This document shows, one piece after another, positions 1-8,668 of a stretch of 64,000 bases of DNA. Location: contig NZ_MQUB01000001.1 of assembly GCF_002943755.1 (NCBI RefSeq), positions 2,096,501 through 2,160,500 on the forward strand, written 5' to 3'. Within the stretch, counting starts at the first letter, position 1. Each line of letters opens with the position of its first letter. Source of the stretch: Aureitalea marina. Its GTDB lineage: Bacteria > Bacteroidota > Bacteroidia > Flavobacteriales > Flavobacteriaceae. Under the pieces are notes generated by a model, which saw nothing but the letters and a program-made list of their open reading frames with translations, had not been told where the DNA came from and searched no databases. The translations under genes and the position numbers were made by a program.

Positions 1-788
1 GCCCCATCGAAACTGGAACGATAGGACAATCCGCCCCACAGGGTCCCGAAGTCCAGGGTTCTGTAAACTTTGGCATTGATATCAACAAAAGATTCACCGG
101 TACGTTCTACCAACTGGAACATCGCAGAAGGTTCTATATCCCAATCCCCTTTATCGATCAGGTAAGCGGCAGACAGTATATAGCGTCTCAGGTTACTGGA
201 TTCAAATTCTTCCGTAAAATTATTCCTGTTCTGAAGCAGCACATTCTTTACCGTAAAATGTCCAGAGAAGTTGAGGTAGTTGTAAGAGGCTCCAATATCG
301 ATATTGAAATAGGAACTACTTTGAAGGACACCGGAGATAACCGGGTCAAAATCGTTTATATCAAAGGAAGATTCATCCAATTGCGATTGTACCAATCCTA
401 CATTGATTCCGAAGGAGAGTTGATTCAGATCTACCGGGGATCTGGAGAACATGATGTGGTGAGCATAGGTTAGATAACCACCGGTCTGGGAATGGAACCC
501 GTTCTTATCGTTAAAGACGATACCCCCTATTCCCGATTGTTCTCCAATCCGCGCATTAACCGAAAGGGTCTGCATATTGGGAGCCTCGTTCTGATCAAAC
601 CACTGTTGACGAGCAGTCAATCGGATCTGATTTCGAGCTGCGGCACCAGCCATGGAAGGGTGCAACAAGTATAGGTTATCCGCAAAATAGTCGTGGTAAA
701 CCGGAATACCCTCTTGGGAATGCAACAAGCCAATCCATCCAATAAAAAAAATGGCGAACGCTCCTCGAAAATTAATGGGTGCTTTCAT
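1..788 (-). CDS. PorP/SprF-family type IX secretion outer-membrane protein (3' end beyond window)
   Basis: The reading frame is open from an ATG at 788 down to the window edge, giving 262 codons without a stop, so the C-terminus is missing. The N-terminus is a signal peptide (MKAPINFRGAFAIFFIGWIG) followed by mature sequence starting around HSQEG. The segment YHDYFADNLYLLHPSMAGAA matches the opening of PorP/SprF proteins, where a line reading roughly NPAYAG follows a Tyr-rich stretch; later residues alternate in beta-strand style typical of an outer-membrane barrel. In this family, members work with the type IX secretion and gliding machinery, for example in anchoring or export of SprB-type adhesins. 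Which adhesin this one serves cannot be told, because the gene usually next to it lies outside the window. Confidence 0.8.
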   Translation of the reverse strand, partial: MKAPINFRGAFAIFFIGWIGLLHSQEGIPVYHDYFADNLYLLHPSMAGAAARNQIRLTARQQWFDQNEAPNMQTLSVNARIGEQSGIGGIVFNDKNGFHSQTGGYLTYAHHIMFSRSPVDLNQLSFGINVGLVQSQLDESSFDINDFDPVISGVLQSSSYFNIDIGASYNYLNFSGHFTVKNVLLQNRNNFTEEFESSNLRRYILSAAYLIDKGDWDIEPSAMFQLVERTGESFVDINAKVYRTLDFGTLWGGLSYRSSFDG

Positions 789-914
789 TTAGATCCTAAA
801 TATAAATCAATCAAAGGAACGCTCGGGTAATCGCTTATCGGAATTGACTTATTAGGTTAACGTAGCGGTCTGTTCGATAATTGTTAATTTGTAGTTGATA
901 GCGCCAATCTTTTG

Positions 915-922
915 TAATTTTG
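915..922 (+). promoter_or_regulatory. Bacteroidetes -7 box of the nfu gene
   Basis: TAATTTTG fits the TAnnTTTG consensus, with TTTG at 888-891 as a possible -33 element (23-base spacer, slightly long). Transcription would begin near 927-929. This places the TTG at 920 inside the promoter and supports ATG 941 as the start of the gene. Confidence 0.55.
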
Positions 923-940
923 CAGCAAAGGAAAAATGCT

Positions 941-1849
941 ATGAAAGATCAGGGGATACAGATCCAACCGACCTCCAACCCATCCATTGTAAAATTTGTT
1001 ACGGATCGCTTTCTAACTCAGGCAGAAAGCTTCGAGTTCGGCAATATTGACGAGGCAAAACCCAGCCCGTTGACACAACAGTTATTTTATCTGCCTTTCG
1101 TTAAGACGGTCTACATTTCTCAGAATTTTGTCGCCATCGAAAAGTTCGATATCGTCCAATGGGAGGACGTGCAGGAAGAAGTAGCCGATGCCATTTCTGA
1201 CTACCTGGAATCCGGACAAGCTGTTGTTAACACCGACCAGGCTCCTAAGAAAATTCCGGTGACTGTCTATGCGGAGAGCACCCCAAATCCAGGTGTAATG
1301 AAATTCGTGGCCAACAAACCATTGGTCGACGGAACCTTCGAATTCAAGAATATCGAGGAGGCAGTTCATGCTCCTTTGGCGAAAGAATTGTTTGGATTTC
1401 CCTTTGTGAAAGAGGTCTTTATCAGTTCGAACTATGTATCGGTGGCCCGCTACAATGTGGTGGAATGGGAAGAAGTGATCATGGAGTTACGGGAATTCAT
1501 TCGCTCCTACCTGGAAAAGGGCAAAGAGATACTGTCCGATGCAGCACTCGCTCAAAAGCCCGAAACCGGTGTAAACGGTTCCACGCCGTCCTCTCAACGA
1601 GAATACAGCGATATCGACCAGGAGATCATGGCCATATTGGACGAATACGTAAAGCCAGCAGTAGCTGGTGATGGTGGCCACATCGCCTTCGATTCTTTTG
1701 ATCCCAACACCCAAACGGTACGGGTGATCTTGCAAGGGGCCTGCAGTGGTTGTCCTTCTTCTACAGTGACCTTAAAGAATGGTATCGAGACCATGCTGCG
1801 CGAGATGATGCAAGGTCGTGTAAACCATGTGGAGGCCATTAACGGTTAA
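941..1849 (+). CDS. NifU/Nfu-type iron-sulfur cluster carrier with duplicated N-terminal domain
   Basis: This 302-residue protein probably carries and delivers [4Fe-4S] clusters in the cytosol. Two copies of the Nfu/NifU N-terminal scaffold domain follow each other (about residues 5-90 and 107-195; each carries a pattern like TPNPxxxKFV and a later LFxxPFVKxVxIS), then a linker and a C-terminal NifU domain (about 222-302) with the cluster-binding CSGC at 268-271. The ATG at 941 is preferred over the in-frame TTG at 920, because the TTG overlaps the -7 box and the ATG follows an AAAGGAAAAA purine stretch. It is followed after 51 bases by the YyaL-type gene, which has its own possible promoter. 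Two N-terminal domains are common in Bacteroidota Nfu proteins, unlike the single one in eukaryotic NFU1. Confidence 0.92.
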   Translation: MKDQGIQIQPTSNPSIVKFVTDRFLTQAESFEFGNIDEAKPSPLTQQLFYLPFVKTVYISQNFVAIEKFDIVQWEDVQEEVADAISDYLESGQAVVNTDQAPKKIPVTVYAESTPNPGVMKFVANKPLVDGTFEFKNIEEAVHAPLAKELFGFPFVKEVFISSNYVSVARYNVVEWEEVIMELREFIRSYLEKGKEILSDAALAQKPETGVNGSTPSSQREYSDIDQEIMAILDEYVKPAVAGDGGHIAFDSFDPNTQTVRVILQGACSGCPSSTVTLKNGIETMLREMMQGRVNHVEAING

Positions 1850-1875
1850 GTCAAAACGGCTTAACTGAAAAAGGT

Positions 1876-1883
1876 TATTTTTG
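1876..1883 (+). promoter_or_regulatory. -7 box upstream of the YyaL-type gene
   Basis: TATTTTTG fits TAnnTTTG and lies 18 bases before the ATG at 1901. I see no good TTTG at the expected -33 position, so this may be weak, or the gene may mainly be read through from nfu. Confidence 0.35.
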
Positions 1884-1900
1884 GACTCAATCCCGGCATT

Positions 1901-4006
1901 ATGCGTTACCTGACCTGCTTGATTCTATTGGCCTTGGTTGCCTGCAATACGTCAAATTCCGATCCTGTGAAAACCTATGCTTACACCAACGACCTGATCA
2001 ACGAGACCAGCCCCTACTTGCTTCAGCATGCTCACAATCCGGTAAACTGGAAGGCCTGGAACCCGGAAACCCTGCAACAAGCGAGGGAAGAAGGGAAATT
2101 GATGATCATTAGCATTGGCTATGCAGCCTGTCACTGGTGTCACGTGATGGAGCGGGAGACTTTCGAAGATTCGACCGCCGCTACGGTAATGAACGACAAT
2201 TTTATCCCGGTGAAGGTAGACCGGGAAGAGAGACCGGATGTAGACCAGATCTACATCAATGCTGTCCAATTGATGACCGGAAATGCCGGATGGCCGCTTA
2301 ACGTGATCACTCTACCGGACGGAAGACCCATCTGGGGAGGCACCTATTTTAAAAAGGACGATTGGATCCAAGCCATTACACAGATACAGGAGCTATACGA
2401 TGAAGAGCCACAGCGGCTGGAAGAATATGCCAGCCGATTGGAGGAAGGGATCAAAACGGTAGACCTGGTCAGTCTGAACACGGCACAGGTAGACTTTAAA
2501 CAATACGATTCTGCGGGAATTTTCGAGCAATGGAGCGGGCAGTTTGACACCTTATATGGAGGCTTCAAACGAGCTCCAAAATTTATGATGCCTAACAATT
2601 GGGCTGCGCTAATGCGGCAAGGCGTTCAGCAAAAGGATGATGAAATACTGGCCCATGTGAAATTCACCTTGGATAAGATGGCCTATGGCGGAATCTACGA
2701 CCAGGTTGGTGGTGGTTTTGCTCGCTATAGTGTGGACGAAAGATGGCATGTTCCCCATTTTGAGAAAATGCTCTACGACAATGCCCAGTTAGTGAGTTTG
2801 TACAGTGCTGCTTATCAGTTGACGGGAGATCCACTTTACCAGCAGGTCGTTGAAGAATCCCTGATCTATATCGAGCGGGAAATGACTCATCCGGACGGAA
2901 ATTTCTATTCCTCCCTGGATGCTGACTCTGAAACCGAATCAGGAGAATTAGAAGAAGGCGCCTACTACATCTACAGCAAGGAGGAACTTCAGCAACAGAT
3001 CGGAAATGATTTCGAACTGTTCGCCAATTACTACAATATCAATGATTACGGTCTTTGGGAAGAGGAAGGGAAATATGTCTTGATCCGTACCAAAAGCCAT
3101 GTGGATGTGGCCCAAGAGGCGGGAATAAGCGCGGATGAACTAATGGCCAAGGTCAATTCCTGGAAATCTACTTTGTTAAACTTCAGGGATCAGCGGATCC
3201 GGCCACGTTTGGACGATAAGTCCCTGACCTCTTGGAATGCGCTTATGCTTAAAGGGTATGTTGACGCTTACAAGACCTTCGGCAAGGAAGAACACCTTCA
3301 AACGGCCATTAAGAATGGGCAATTCATCCAGGAAAAGCAACTTCAGCAAGATGGCCGGCTATGGCACAGTTATAAAGACGGACAAAGTACCATCAATGGC
3401 TACCTGGAAGACTATGCCGCCACCATCGAGGCCTTTATTGCCTTGTACGAGGTAACATTGGATATGAACTGGCTGAACCAGGCCAGGTCCATGGCCAATT
3501 ATAGCTTTGATCATTTCTTTGATGCGGAAAGTGGAATGTTCTTTTTTACCTCAGACCAAGATGATGCCTTGATGAATCGTACCATCGAATACAGGGACAA
3601 TGTGATCCCGGCCTCTAATTCGACCATGGCGAAGAATCTCTTTGTTCTGGGGCACCATTTTGATGAGACCAGATATGGAGAAACGGCCATGCAAATGCTA
3701 AAGAATGTACAGGCGGATATGGAAACTTATCCAAATGGGTTCTCGAACTGGTTGGACCTGCTGATGAACTACCAGGAGAACTACTACGAAATTGTTACGG
3801 TAGGAGACGATGCCCAGTCCATCTTAAAGGACCTGAACACTCGTTATATCCCCAACAAGCTGATCGCGGGAAGTACCTCAGCAAGCCAAGCCTATCTGTT
3901 GGAAGGGCGATTTGTTCCCGGTAAAACCTTTATTTACGTCTGTGTGAATAACGCCTGTAAGCTTCCGGTAATGGAAGTGGATAAAGCCCTGGAATTGTTA
4001 GAATAA
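1901..4006 (+). CDS. Thioredoxin-domain lipoprotein of the YyaL/DUF255 (SPATA20) family
   Basis: The 701-residue product has a lipoprotein signal peptide (MRYLTCLILLALVAC, lipidated Cys at 15). After it comes a DUF255 thioredoxin-like domain with the family hallmark CHWCHVME at about residues 77-84, and then a long alpha/alpha-barrel region resembling N-acylglucosamine 2-epimerase or cellobiose epimerase folds. Length agrees with full YyaL proteins. The biochemical function of the family is not established; a role in redox or sugar metabolism is inference. A lipid anchor would put it on the periplasmic face of a membrane, although most homologues are described as cytosolic. It converges with tsaB, with only four bases between the stop codons. 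Confidence 0.88.
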   Translation: MRYLTCLILLALVACNTSNSDPVKTYAYTNDLINETSPYLLQHAHNPVNWKAWNPETLQQAREEGKLMIISIGYAACHWCHVMERETFEDSTAATVMNDNFIPVKVDREERPDVDQIYINAVQLMTGNAGWPLNVITLPDGRPIWGGTYFKKDDWIQAITQIQELYDEEPQRLEEYASRLEEGIKTVDLVSLNTAQVDFKQYDSAGIFEQWSGQFDTLYGGFKRAPKFMMPNNWAALMRQGVQQKDDEILAHVKFTLDKMAYGGIYDQVGGGFARYSVDERWHVPHFEKMLYDNAQLVSLYSAAYQLTGDPLYQQVVEESLIYIEREMTHPDGNFYSSLDADSETESGELEEGAYYIYSKEELQQQIGNDFELFANYYNINDYGLWEEEGKYVLIRTKSHVDVAQEAGISADELMAKVNSWKSTLLNFRDQRIRPRLDDKSLTSWNALMLKGYVDAYKTFGKEEHLQTAIKNGQFIQEKQLQQDGRLWHSYKDGQSTINGYLEDYAATIEAFIALYEVTLDMNWLNQARSMANYSFDHFFDAESGMFFFTSDQDDALMNRTIEYRDNVIPASNSTMAKNLFVLGHHFDETRYGETAMQMLKNVQADMETYPNGFSNWLDLLMNYQENYYEIVTVGDDAQSILKDLNTRYIPNKLIAGSTSASQAYLLEGRFVPGKTFIYVCVNNACKLPVMEVDKALELLE

Positions 4007-4010
4007 GGGT

Positions 4011-4667
4011 CTAGCCCGGCATAAAGTCCTTGAGGTAATAGGGCTCAAAATAAGCGACATCCTCAAAACGTTCGGAATCGAAGAACTTTTGAGCTTTAGA
4101 GGCCATAGCTCTGGCTGATGGTTGGAGTTCTGTATTAAAAACTGCATTTGGATGCTCACAGATCTCCTTAAACTTTACAGCACCACCACCTAAAAAGGTC
4201 ATTTTTCCTTTCTCTAGTTGATCAGAAAACGAATCACCCCCTAATACCTGGGCTCGTGTGGGCTCCAAAATTTGATGGTCCTGATCGTAAACTGCAGTAT
4301 AAACTTCCATTCTGCGCGCATCCAACATAGGAACAATTAGTCCCTCGGCATCTACTTGCATAGCCAGGTTATCCAGGGTAGGAATGGCGATCAGAGGTAT
4401 GTCCAAGGAGAAGCACAGTCCCTTTGCCGCCGAAACACCAATACGCAGCCCAGTATAAGAACCAGGGCCTTTGGAAACGGCGATAGCACCCAGTTCAGAT
4501 AGGGACACACCTGCCTGGTCCAGCATCTGCTCTATAAAGACGTGCAGGCTTTCCGAATGCGAATAGTTGCGGCCATTGTCCTCCTTAAACGCAGCAACGC
4601 TTCCATCTACTGAAAGCGCTACTGAACAATTCGTACTGGCCGTCTCCAGACAAAGGATACGGGTCAT
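4011..4667 (-). CDS. tsaB: tRNA threonylcarbamoyladenosine biosynthesis protein TsaB
   Basis: TsaB (218 aa) is the inactive Kae1-like partner that dimerises with TsaD and binds TsaE to make the t6A37 modification of ANN-decoding tRNAs. The N-terminus MTRILCLETASTNCSVAL and the SKGPGSYTGLRIGVSAAKGL segment are diagnostic of the YeaZ family; length is normal. Its ATG shares a base with the stop codon of the upstream adaptor gene (TAATG), so it is translationally coupled as last gene of the efflux operon. That is an unusual place for an essential tRNA-modification gene, and an internal promoter inside the adaptor gene is possible but not seen. Confidence 0.95.
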   Translation of the reverse strand: MTRILCLETASTNCSVALSVDGSVAAFKEDNGRNYSHSESLHVFIEQMLDQAGVSLSELGAIAVSKGPGSYTGLRIGVSAAKGLCFSLDIPLIAIPTLDNLAMQVDAEGLIVPMLDARRMEVYTAVYDQDHQILEPTRAQVLGGDSFSDQLEKGKMTFLGGGAVKFKEICEHPNAVFNTELQPSARAMASKAQKFFDSERFEDVAYFEPYYLKDFMPG

Positions 4668-5959
4668 TATTCTTCAGTGTTTTCCTCCTCTGTGGCAGGC
4701 TTGTTGTCTCCCTCCACACTGATCTTATCTCCAGTCTTCAGTAACTTGGTTACCGTGTTGTACGGCCCGGTGATCACCTCGTCCTCTTCGGACAAGCCGG
4801 TAACCACTTCGATATTGCTGTCGTCCTGAATTCCTGTGGTTACCACACGCAACTTCGCCTGGTCGCCATCACGGACAAACACACATTCAAATTTTTCGTC
4901 AAGGACATTCTCGTCAGAGGCTGCGTTTCTGCGCTGTCCGGTAGTATCATTCTTGATCACGATAGCACTTATTGGCACCCCGATCACGCTCTCTTTCTTG
5001 TTGGTAATTACATCGACTGTGGCCGTCATACCTGGTCGGAAAGGCGAATAGTAATCCGGCTTACCTTCCGTTAGGTCTGCATAAGATTCTGGAACGATTC
5101 GAACTTTCACCTTGAAATTGGTCACCTGGTCAGCGGATAGTACATCTTCCGCAGAGTTAGCGATCTCCGTCACTATTCCTTTGAACTCTCTCTTGAGATA
5201 AGCATCTACTTCTACAATGGTAGAATCGCCAATGGAAACCTTGACAATGTCATTCTCGTTCACATCAACCTCTACTTCCATATTGTTGAGATTGGCAACG
5301 CGGATAATTTCGGTACCCGCCATCTGGGCTGTACCCACAACTCGCTCTCCAAGTTCTACGGACAGCTTAGAAATGGTTCCGCTACGCGGAGCAAAAATTG
5401 TGGTACGAGCCAAGTTATCACTGGCTTGCTTTACATTGGCCTGTGCGCTTTGCACGCTGTAGTAAGCCGACTCACGATTGGCCTGGGCAATTTCATAGTC
5501 TGCTACAGAACGGTCCCATTCGGCCTTGGAGATAACCCCTCGGTCGAACAGGGATTTATTCCGGTTGTAATTAAGTTCGGCATTCTTCAGATTGGCCTCT
5601 GCCTGGCTTAACTGAGCTTTGATATTCTGCAAAGTAGCCTGGGTCTGGTTCAGACTGGATTGGATCAGGTCGGGGTTGATGCGCACCAACAGATCACCTT
5701 TTTCTACCTGTTGCCCTTCGACAACCGGTAATTCGATAATCTCACCGGAAACTTCGGAAGATAACATTACCTCAACCTCTGGCTGTATCTTTCCTGTAGC
5801 CGCAACGGTTTCTATGATATCGATCGGTTCGATCTTCGCAGTAACAACTTCCTTTAGATTAGTGTCCTTTCCAAACCACCCGGCCTTCTTACCACCAATC
5901 AGAACGATCAGTAGAACAACTGCCGCGGCGACGATCCAGATTACTTTTTTATTTTTCAT
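4667..5959 (-). CDS. Membrane-fusion (HlyD/MacA-type) efflux adaptor, second copy in operon
   Basis: This 430-residue periplasmic adaptor links an inner-membrane transporter to a TolC-type channel. One N-terminal membrane anchor (about residues 5-22) is followed by a split lipoyl/barrel-sandwich domain (ATGKIQPEVEVMLSSEVSG and later IFAPRSGTISKL), a coiled-coil hairpin rich in Gln/Ala/Asn (about 105-190), a beta-barrel region and a membrane-proximal domain. The C-terminus ends in an acidic tail. It lies 12 bases after the TolC-type gene and overlaps tsaB by one base. The operon holds another adaptor at 7480-8640. The two share layout but are clearly different sequences, so this is not a recent duplication. 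Two adaptors might form mixed hexamers or serve different permeases. Confidence 0.9.
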   Translation of the reverse strand: MKNKKVIWIVAAAVVLLIVLIGGKKAGWFGKDTNLKEVVTAKIEPIDIIETVAATGKIQPEVEVMLSSEVSGEIIELPVVEGQQVEKGDLLVRINPDLIQSSLNQTQATLQNIKAQLSQAEANLKNAELNYNRNKSLFDRGVISKAEWDRSVADYEIAQANRESAYYSVQSAQANVKQASDNLARTTIFAPRSGTISKLSVELGERVVGTAQMAGTEIIRVANLNNMEVEVDVNENDIVKVSIGDSTIVEVDAYLKREFKGIVTEIANSAEDVLSADQVTNFKVKVRIVPESYADLTEGKPDYYSPFRPGMTATVDVITNKKESVIGVPISAIVIKNDTTGQRRNAASDENVLDEKFECVFVRDGDQAKLRVVTTGIQDDSNIEVVTGLSEEDEVITGPYNTVTKLLKTGDKISVEGDNKPATEEENTEE

Positions 5960-5971
5960 GATAGTGGATGG

Positions 5972-7426
5972 TTAAAACTTCAGCTCTGTGGCCGGAATCC
6001 CGAAGTAAAGTTCCAGCACCTTCAAGCGGAAGATATAGTCGTATTTCGAACGATTGGCTTCTACAAGCGCATTGTCATAAAGCAGTTTAGCCTGACTGAA
6101 GTCAAATGAGTTGGTCAAACCAACATCGTATCGTTGTTGTGCATATTCAAAGGCCAGTTGCTGAGATTCCAGGGCAGTAGAAGCAGCCTCAAAGGCCTTC
6201 ATGGAGCCCCTGGCGTCTACATAAGCCTGGTAAATGTTGGATTCCAAGTCCAATTTGGCCTGTTCCAGCAGATACTCTTGTCTCTTCACATTGACCTTGC
6301 TTCTTTTTACATTATTTCGAGCAGAGAGTCCATTAAATATAGGAACATTTAACTGCAAACCATATGAAATACCATCGTTACTCCAAAGCTGTTCCCAATA
6401 AGGTAAAGGAGAAAGTTCAACCAAAGAGGAGTTGGGTACTTCCGCGATAACGGCATCACCAGTGGTTTCTACCACCCCGATCTGAGTTGTGATTGTCGGG
6501 TTATCCGGATCGATAAAAGATCCTATTCTCGCCCTATCAGATTCCCTTGTGTTATAGTTAAAGAAACCATTTATTGTAGGGTAATAAGCACCTCTGGCCA
6601 ATTGCAGGTCTTTCTCTGCCAGGTCATAATTAGTCTGGGCGATCTTCACTTCCGCCCGGTTCTCCTGAGCCGCAGCGATGATCTCAGAAATATCCTTGGC
6701 TGCGATTCCTTCATCTATGATATCGTATCCCTCATCCTGAATATCGAAAGCCTCATAGTCCTCGATCAGTAAAAGCTGAGCCAGGTTGATCAGTGAAATG
6801 CGAACTGCATTCTCACCTACCACGATATTTTGCTTTTCACTGGCATCGGTCGCCTTGATGTTCAGCAGGTCTCCTTCCGGCAGAACTCCAGCGTCTACCA
6901 GTTCCTGGGTACGCTCTATCTGCTCCATGGTCACAGCATTTTGCTGTTTGGAGGCTTCCAGGTTCGCTTTGTTAAGCAGTACTTGCAAATATGCGTTGGC
7001 CACAAACAGGGAAATATCGTCAGTCATCTTCTTCAGGCCATATTGAGCACCCAATTGGGCGATCTCTGCACGCTGCAGGCTTCTGAGGTTTCTCAAACCA
7101 CGGAAAATGCTCAAACCTACTGTTGCGCTGTAAGAAGAGTTTCGGGAAGTCTGGTTGACTAGGACCCCGGTTACTACGTCCTGGGTAAGACCCGTATTCC
7201 AGTTATTACCTATGGAACCGTTTAGAGATGGCAGGTAATTACCAATGGCATCCGATTTTCCGATATCAGCCTCTTCGATGGCTAATTCCGATTGTTTGAT
7301 CGAGATGTTGTTCTCCAGGGCGTATTCCACGCATTCCTGTAAGGTCCATTTCTTATTTTGACCAAAGGCTGTTACAACAGCCATTAGGGCTATCAGCAAT
7401 AGGGTATGCTTCTTCATAAGACTCAT
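5972..7426 (-). CDS. TolC-family outer-membrane efflux channel
   Basis: The product (484 aa) carries a Sec signal peptide (MKKHTLLLIALMAVVTAFGQ) and the two outer-membrane efflux repeats of TolC proteins: a WTLQECVEYALENN start, typical of the family in Bacteroidota, and long Ala/Gln/Glu-rich helices. The in-frame ATG at 7417 (fourth codon) would give a cleaner signal peptide and could be the real start. It is placed between the two adaptor genes of the MacAB-like operon, so the operon encodes a complete tripartite exporter. The substrate cannot be read from sequence. Confidence 0.92.
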   Translation of the reverse strand: MSLMKKHTLLLIALMAVVTAFGQNKKWTLQECVEYALENNISIKQSELAIEEADIGKSDAIGNYLPSLNGSIGNNWNTGLTQDVVTGVLVNQTSRNSSYSATVGLSIFRGLRNLRSLQRAEIAQLGAQYGLKKMTDDISLFVANAYLQVLLNKANLEASKQQNAVTMEQIERTQELVDAGVLPEGDLLNIKATDASEKQNIVVGENAVRISLINLAQLLLIEDYEAFDIQDEGYDIIDEGIAAKDISEIIAAAQENRAEVKIAQTNYDLAEKDLQLARGAYYPTINGFFNYNTRESDRARIGSFIDPDNPTITTQIGVVETTGDAVIAEVPNSSLVELSPLPYWEQLWSNDGISYGLQLNVPIFNGLSARNNVKRSKVNVKRQEYLLEQAKLDLESNIYQAYVDARGSMKAFEAASTALESQQLAFEYAQQRYDVGLTNSFDFSQAKLLYDNALVEANRSKYDYIFRLKVLELYFGIPATELKF

Positions 7427-7479
7427 AGTTGATGAATTTGTCTTGGGAAGGACAAAAGTGTTACAATAAAGTGTTAAAA

Positions 7480-8640
7480 TTATCGGCGGCCGAATTGTTG
7501 GGCAGGCTTAATTTGGTTCCAGACCTTGATCTTATCGTCGGCTGTGATCCCACTTACGACCTCGACCAGGATACCATCGCTGATGCCTAATTCTACATCG
7601 CGACGCTCAAATTGCTGGTCACCTGTCTCTACCTCAACAAAAGGTTGTTGTGTCTTGGGATCGTACTGTACCAGTGCCTCTTTAATGGTCAGAACACTGT
7701 CTGCTCTGGCCAGGATGATGGAGGCGTTGGCACTCAGTCCTGCCCTAATAAAGGTGGTGTCGTTCATGGCCAGGGTACCTTTGATATCAAACTGAATGGC
7801 TCCGTTCTCGCTAACTCCCTTTGGAGCGATATAGTCCAGAACAGCATCAAACTTTTGGTTCTCGATGGCTCCAACGGTGATCTCAAGTGGAAGATTTTCA
7901 CTGATCTTTCCAACTTCGGATTCGTCCACCTTACCTTCAAAGATCATCTTATCGACGTCCGCAAGGGTCGCGATGGTAGTACCATCGTTAAAGTTGTTGG
8001 CTTCGATCACCTGGTTTCCTGTTTTCACTGGTACATCCAGTACCATTCCGGACACAGTGGCCCGGATCTCCGTAGTCGCCGCAGATCCCAAGCCGGCGGT
8101 CGTACCAGTACGGATGATATCGTAATTCTGACGAGCTGCGGTCACATTGACGCGCTCCTGCTCATAGCGTTGTTTGGCCTGGTTGTATGTTAACTGTGCC
8201 TGATCGAACTCATTGGCAGAGATCACTCCCCTATCGTAAAGTCCTTTCTGACGATCGTAGATACTTTGCTGATTCTGATAAGCCAACCTCGCGGTTTCCA
8301 TGGCGGTTTCCGCCGAAGCAATTCCGTTCTTGGCGCTGGTCAGGGAAGCTACATTTGGCACCACTTTTACTTTGGCGATCAGATCACCATTTTGAATGAT
8401 ATCCCCCGCTTCTACCATGATCTCATCGATAATACCAGAAATATTGGGTTTGATCAGTACTTCTTCCTTGGGCACTATACTCCCGGTAGCCACGGTCTTC
8501 TTGACTATGGTTCCTTTTTCGGCAGTCTGAGTGGTATATACTACAGGATCCTCCTGGTTCTTTTGCCACAGGTAATAGAGCGATATGGTAAAGACTACCG
8601 CAATGCTGACAAGTATAATGATGGTTACTGACTTCTTCAT
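7480..8640 (-). CDS. Membrane-fusion (HlyD/MacA-type) efflux adaptor, first copy in operon
   Basis: This 386-residue adaptor starts MKKSVTIIILVSIAVVFTIS, a signal anchor. A longer frame reaches 8736 but runs into the upstream permease gene and would hide the anchor, so the ATG at 8640 is preferred. Barrel-sandwich halves (ATGSIVPKEEVLIKPNISG; later TEIRATVSGMVLDVPV) flank an alpha-hairpin with the pattern YDRQKGLYDRGVISANEFDQ, common to MacA-like proteins that pair with TolC-type channels. It begins 28 bases downstream of the second permease and sits directly before the TolC gene. Confidence 0.9.
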   Translation of the reverse strand: MKKSVTIIILVSIAVVFTISLYYLWQKNQEDPVVYTTQTAEKGTIVKKTVATGSIVPKEEVLIKPNISGIIDEIMVEAGDIIQNGDLIAKVKVVPNVASLTSAKNGIASAETAMETARLAYQNQQSIYDRQKGLYDRGVISANEFDQAQLTYNQAKQRYEQERVNVTAARQNYDIIRTGTTAGLGSAATTEIRATVSGMVLDVPVKTGNQVIEANNFNDGTTIATLADVDKMIFEGKVDESEVGKISENLPLEITVGAIENQKFDAVLDYIAPKGVSENGAIQFDIKGTLAMNDTTFIRAGLSANASIILARADSVLTIKEALVQYDPKTQQPFVEVETGDQQFERRDVELGISDGILVEVVSGITADDKIKVWNQIKPAQQFGRR

Positions 8641-8668
8641 GATTGTTTTATTGTAGTTGTTGATGAAT

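Noticed and set aside
4006-4011. Missing terminator between convergent yyaL-type gene and tsaB, read as special.
   Set aside because: Several other convergent pairs here (35434/35437, 41053/41056, 60030/60036) have the same tight spacing, so it is a general trait of this compact region.
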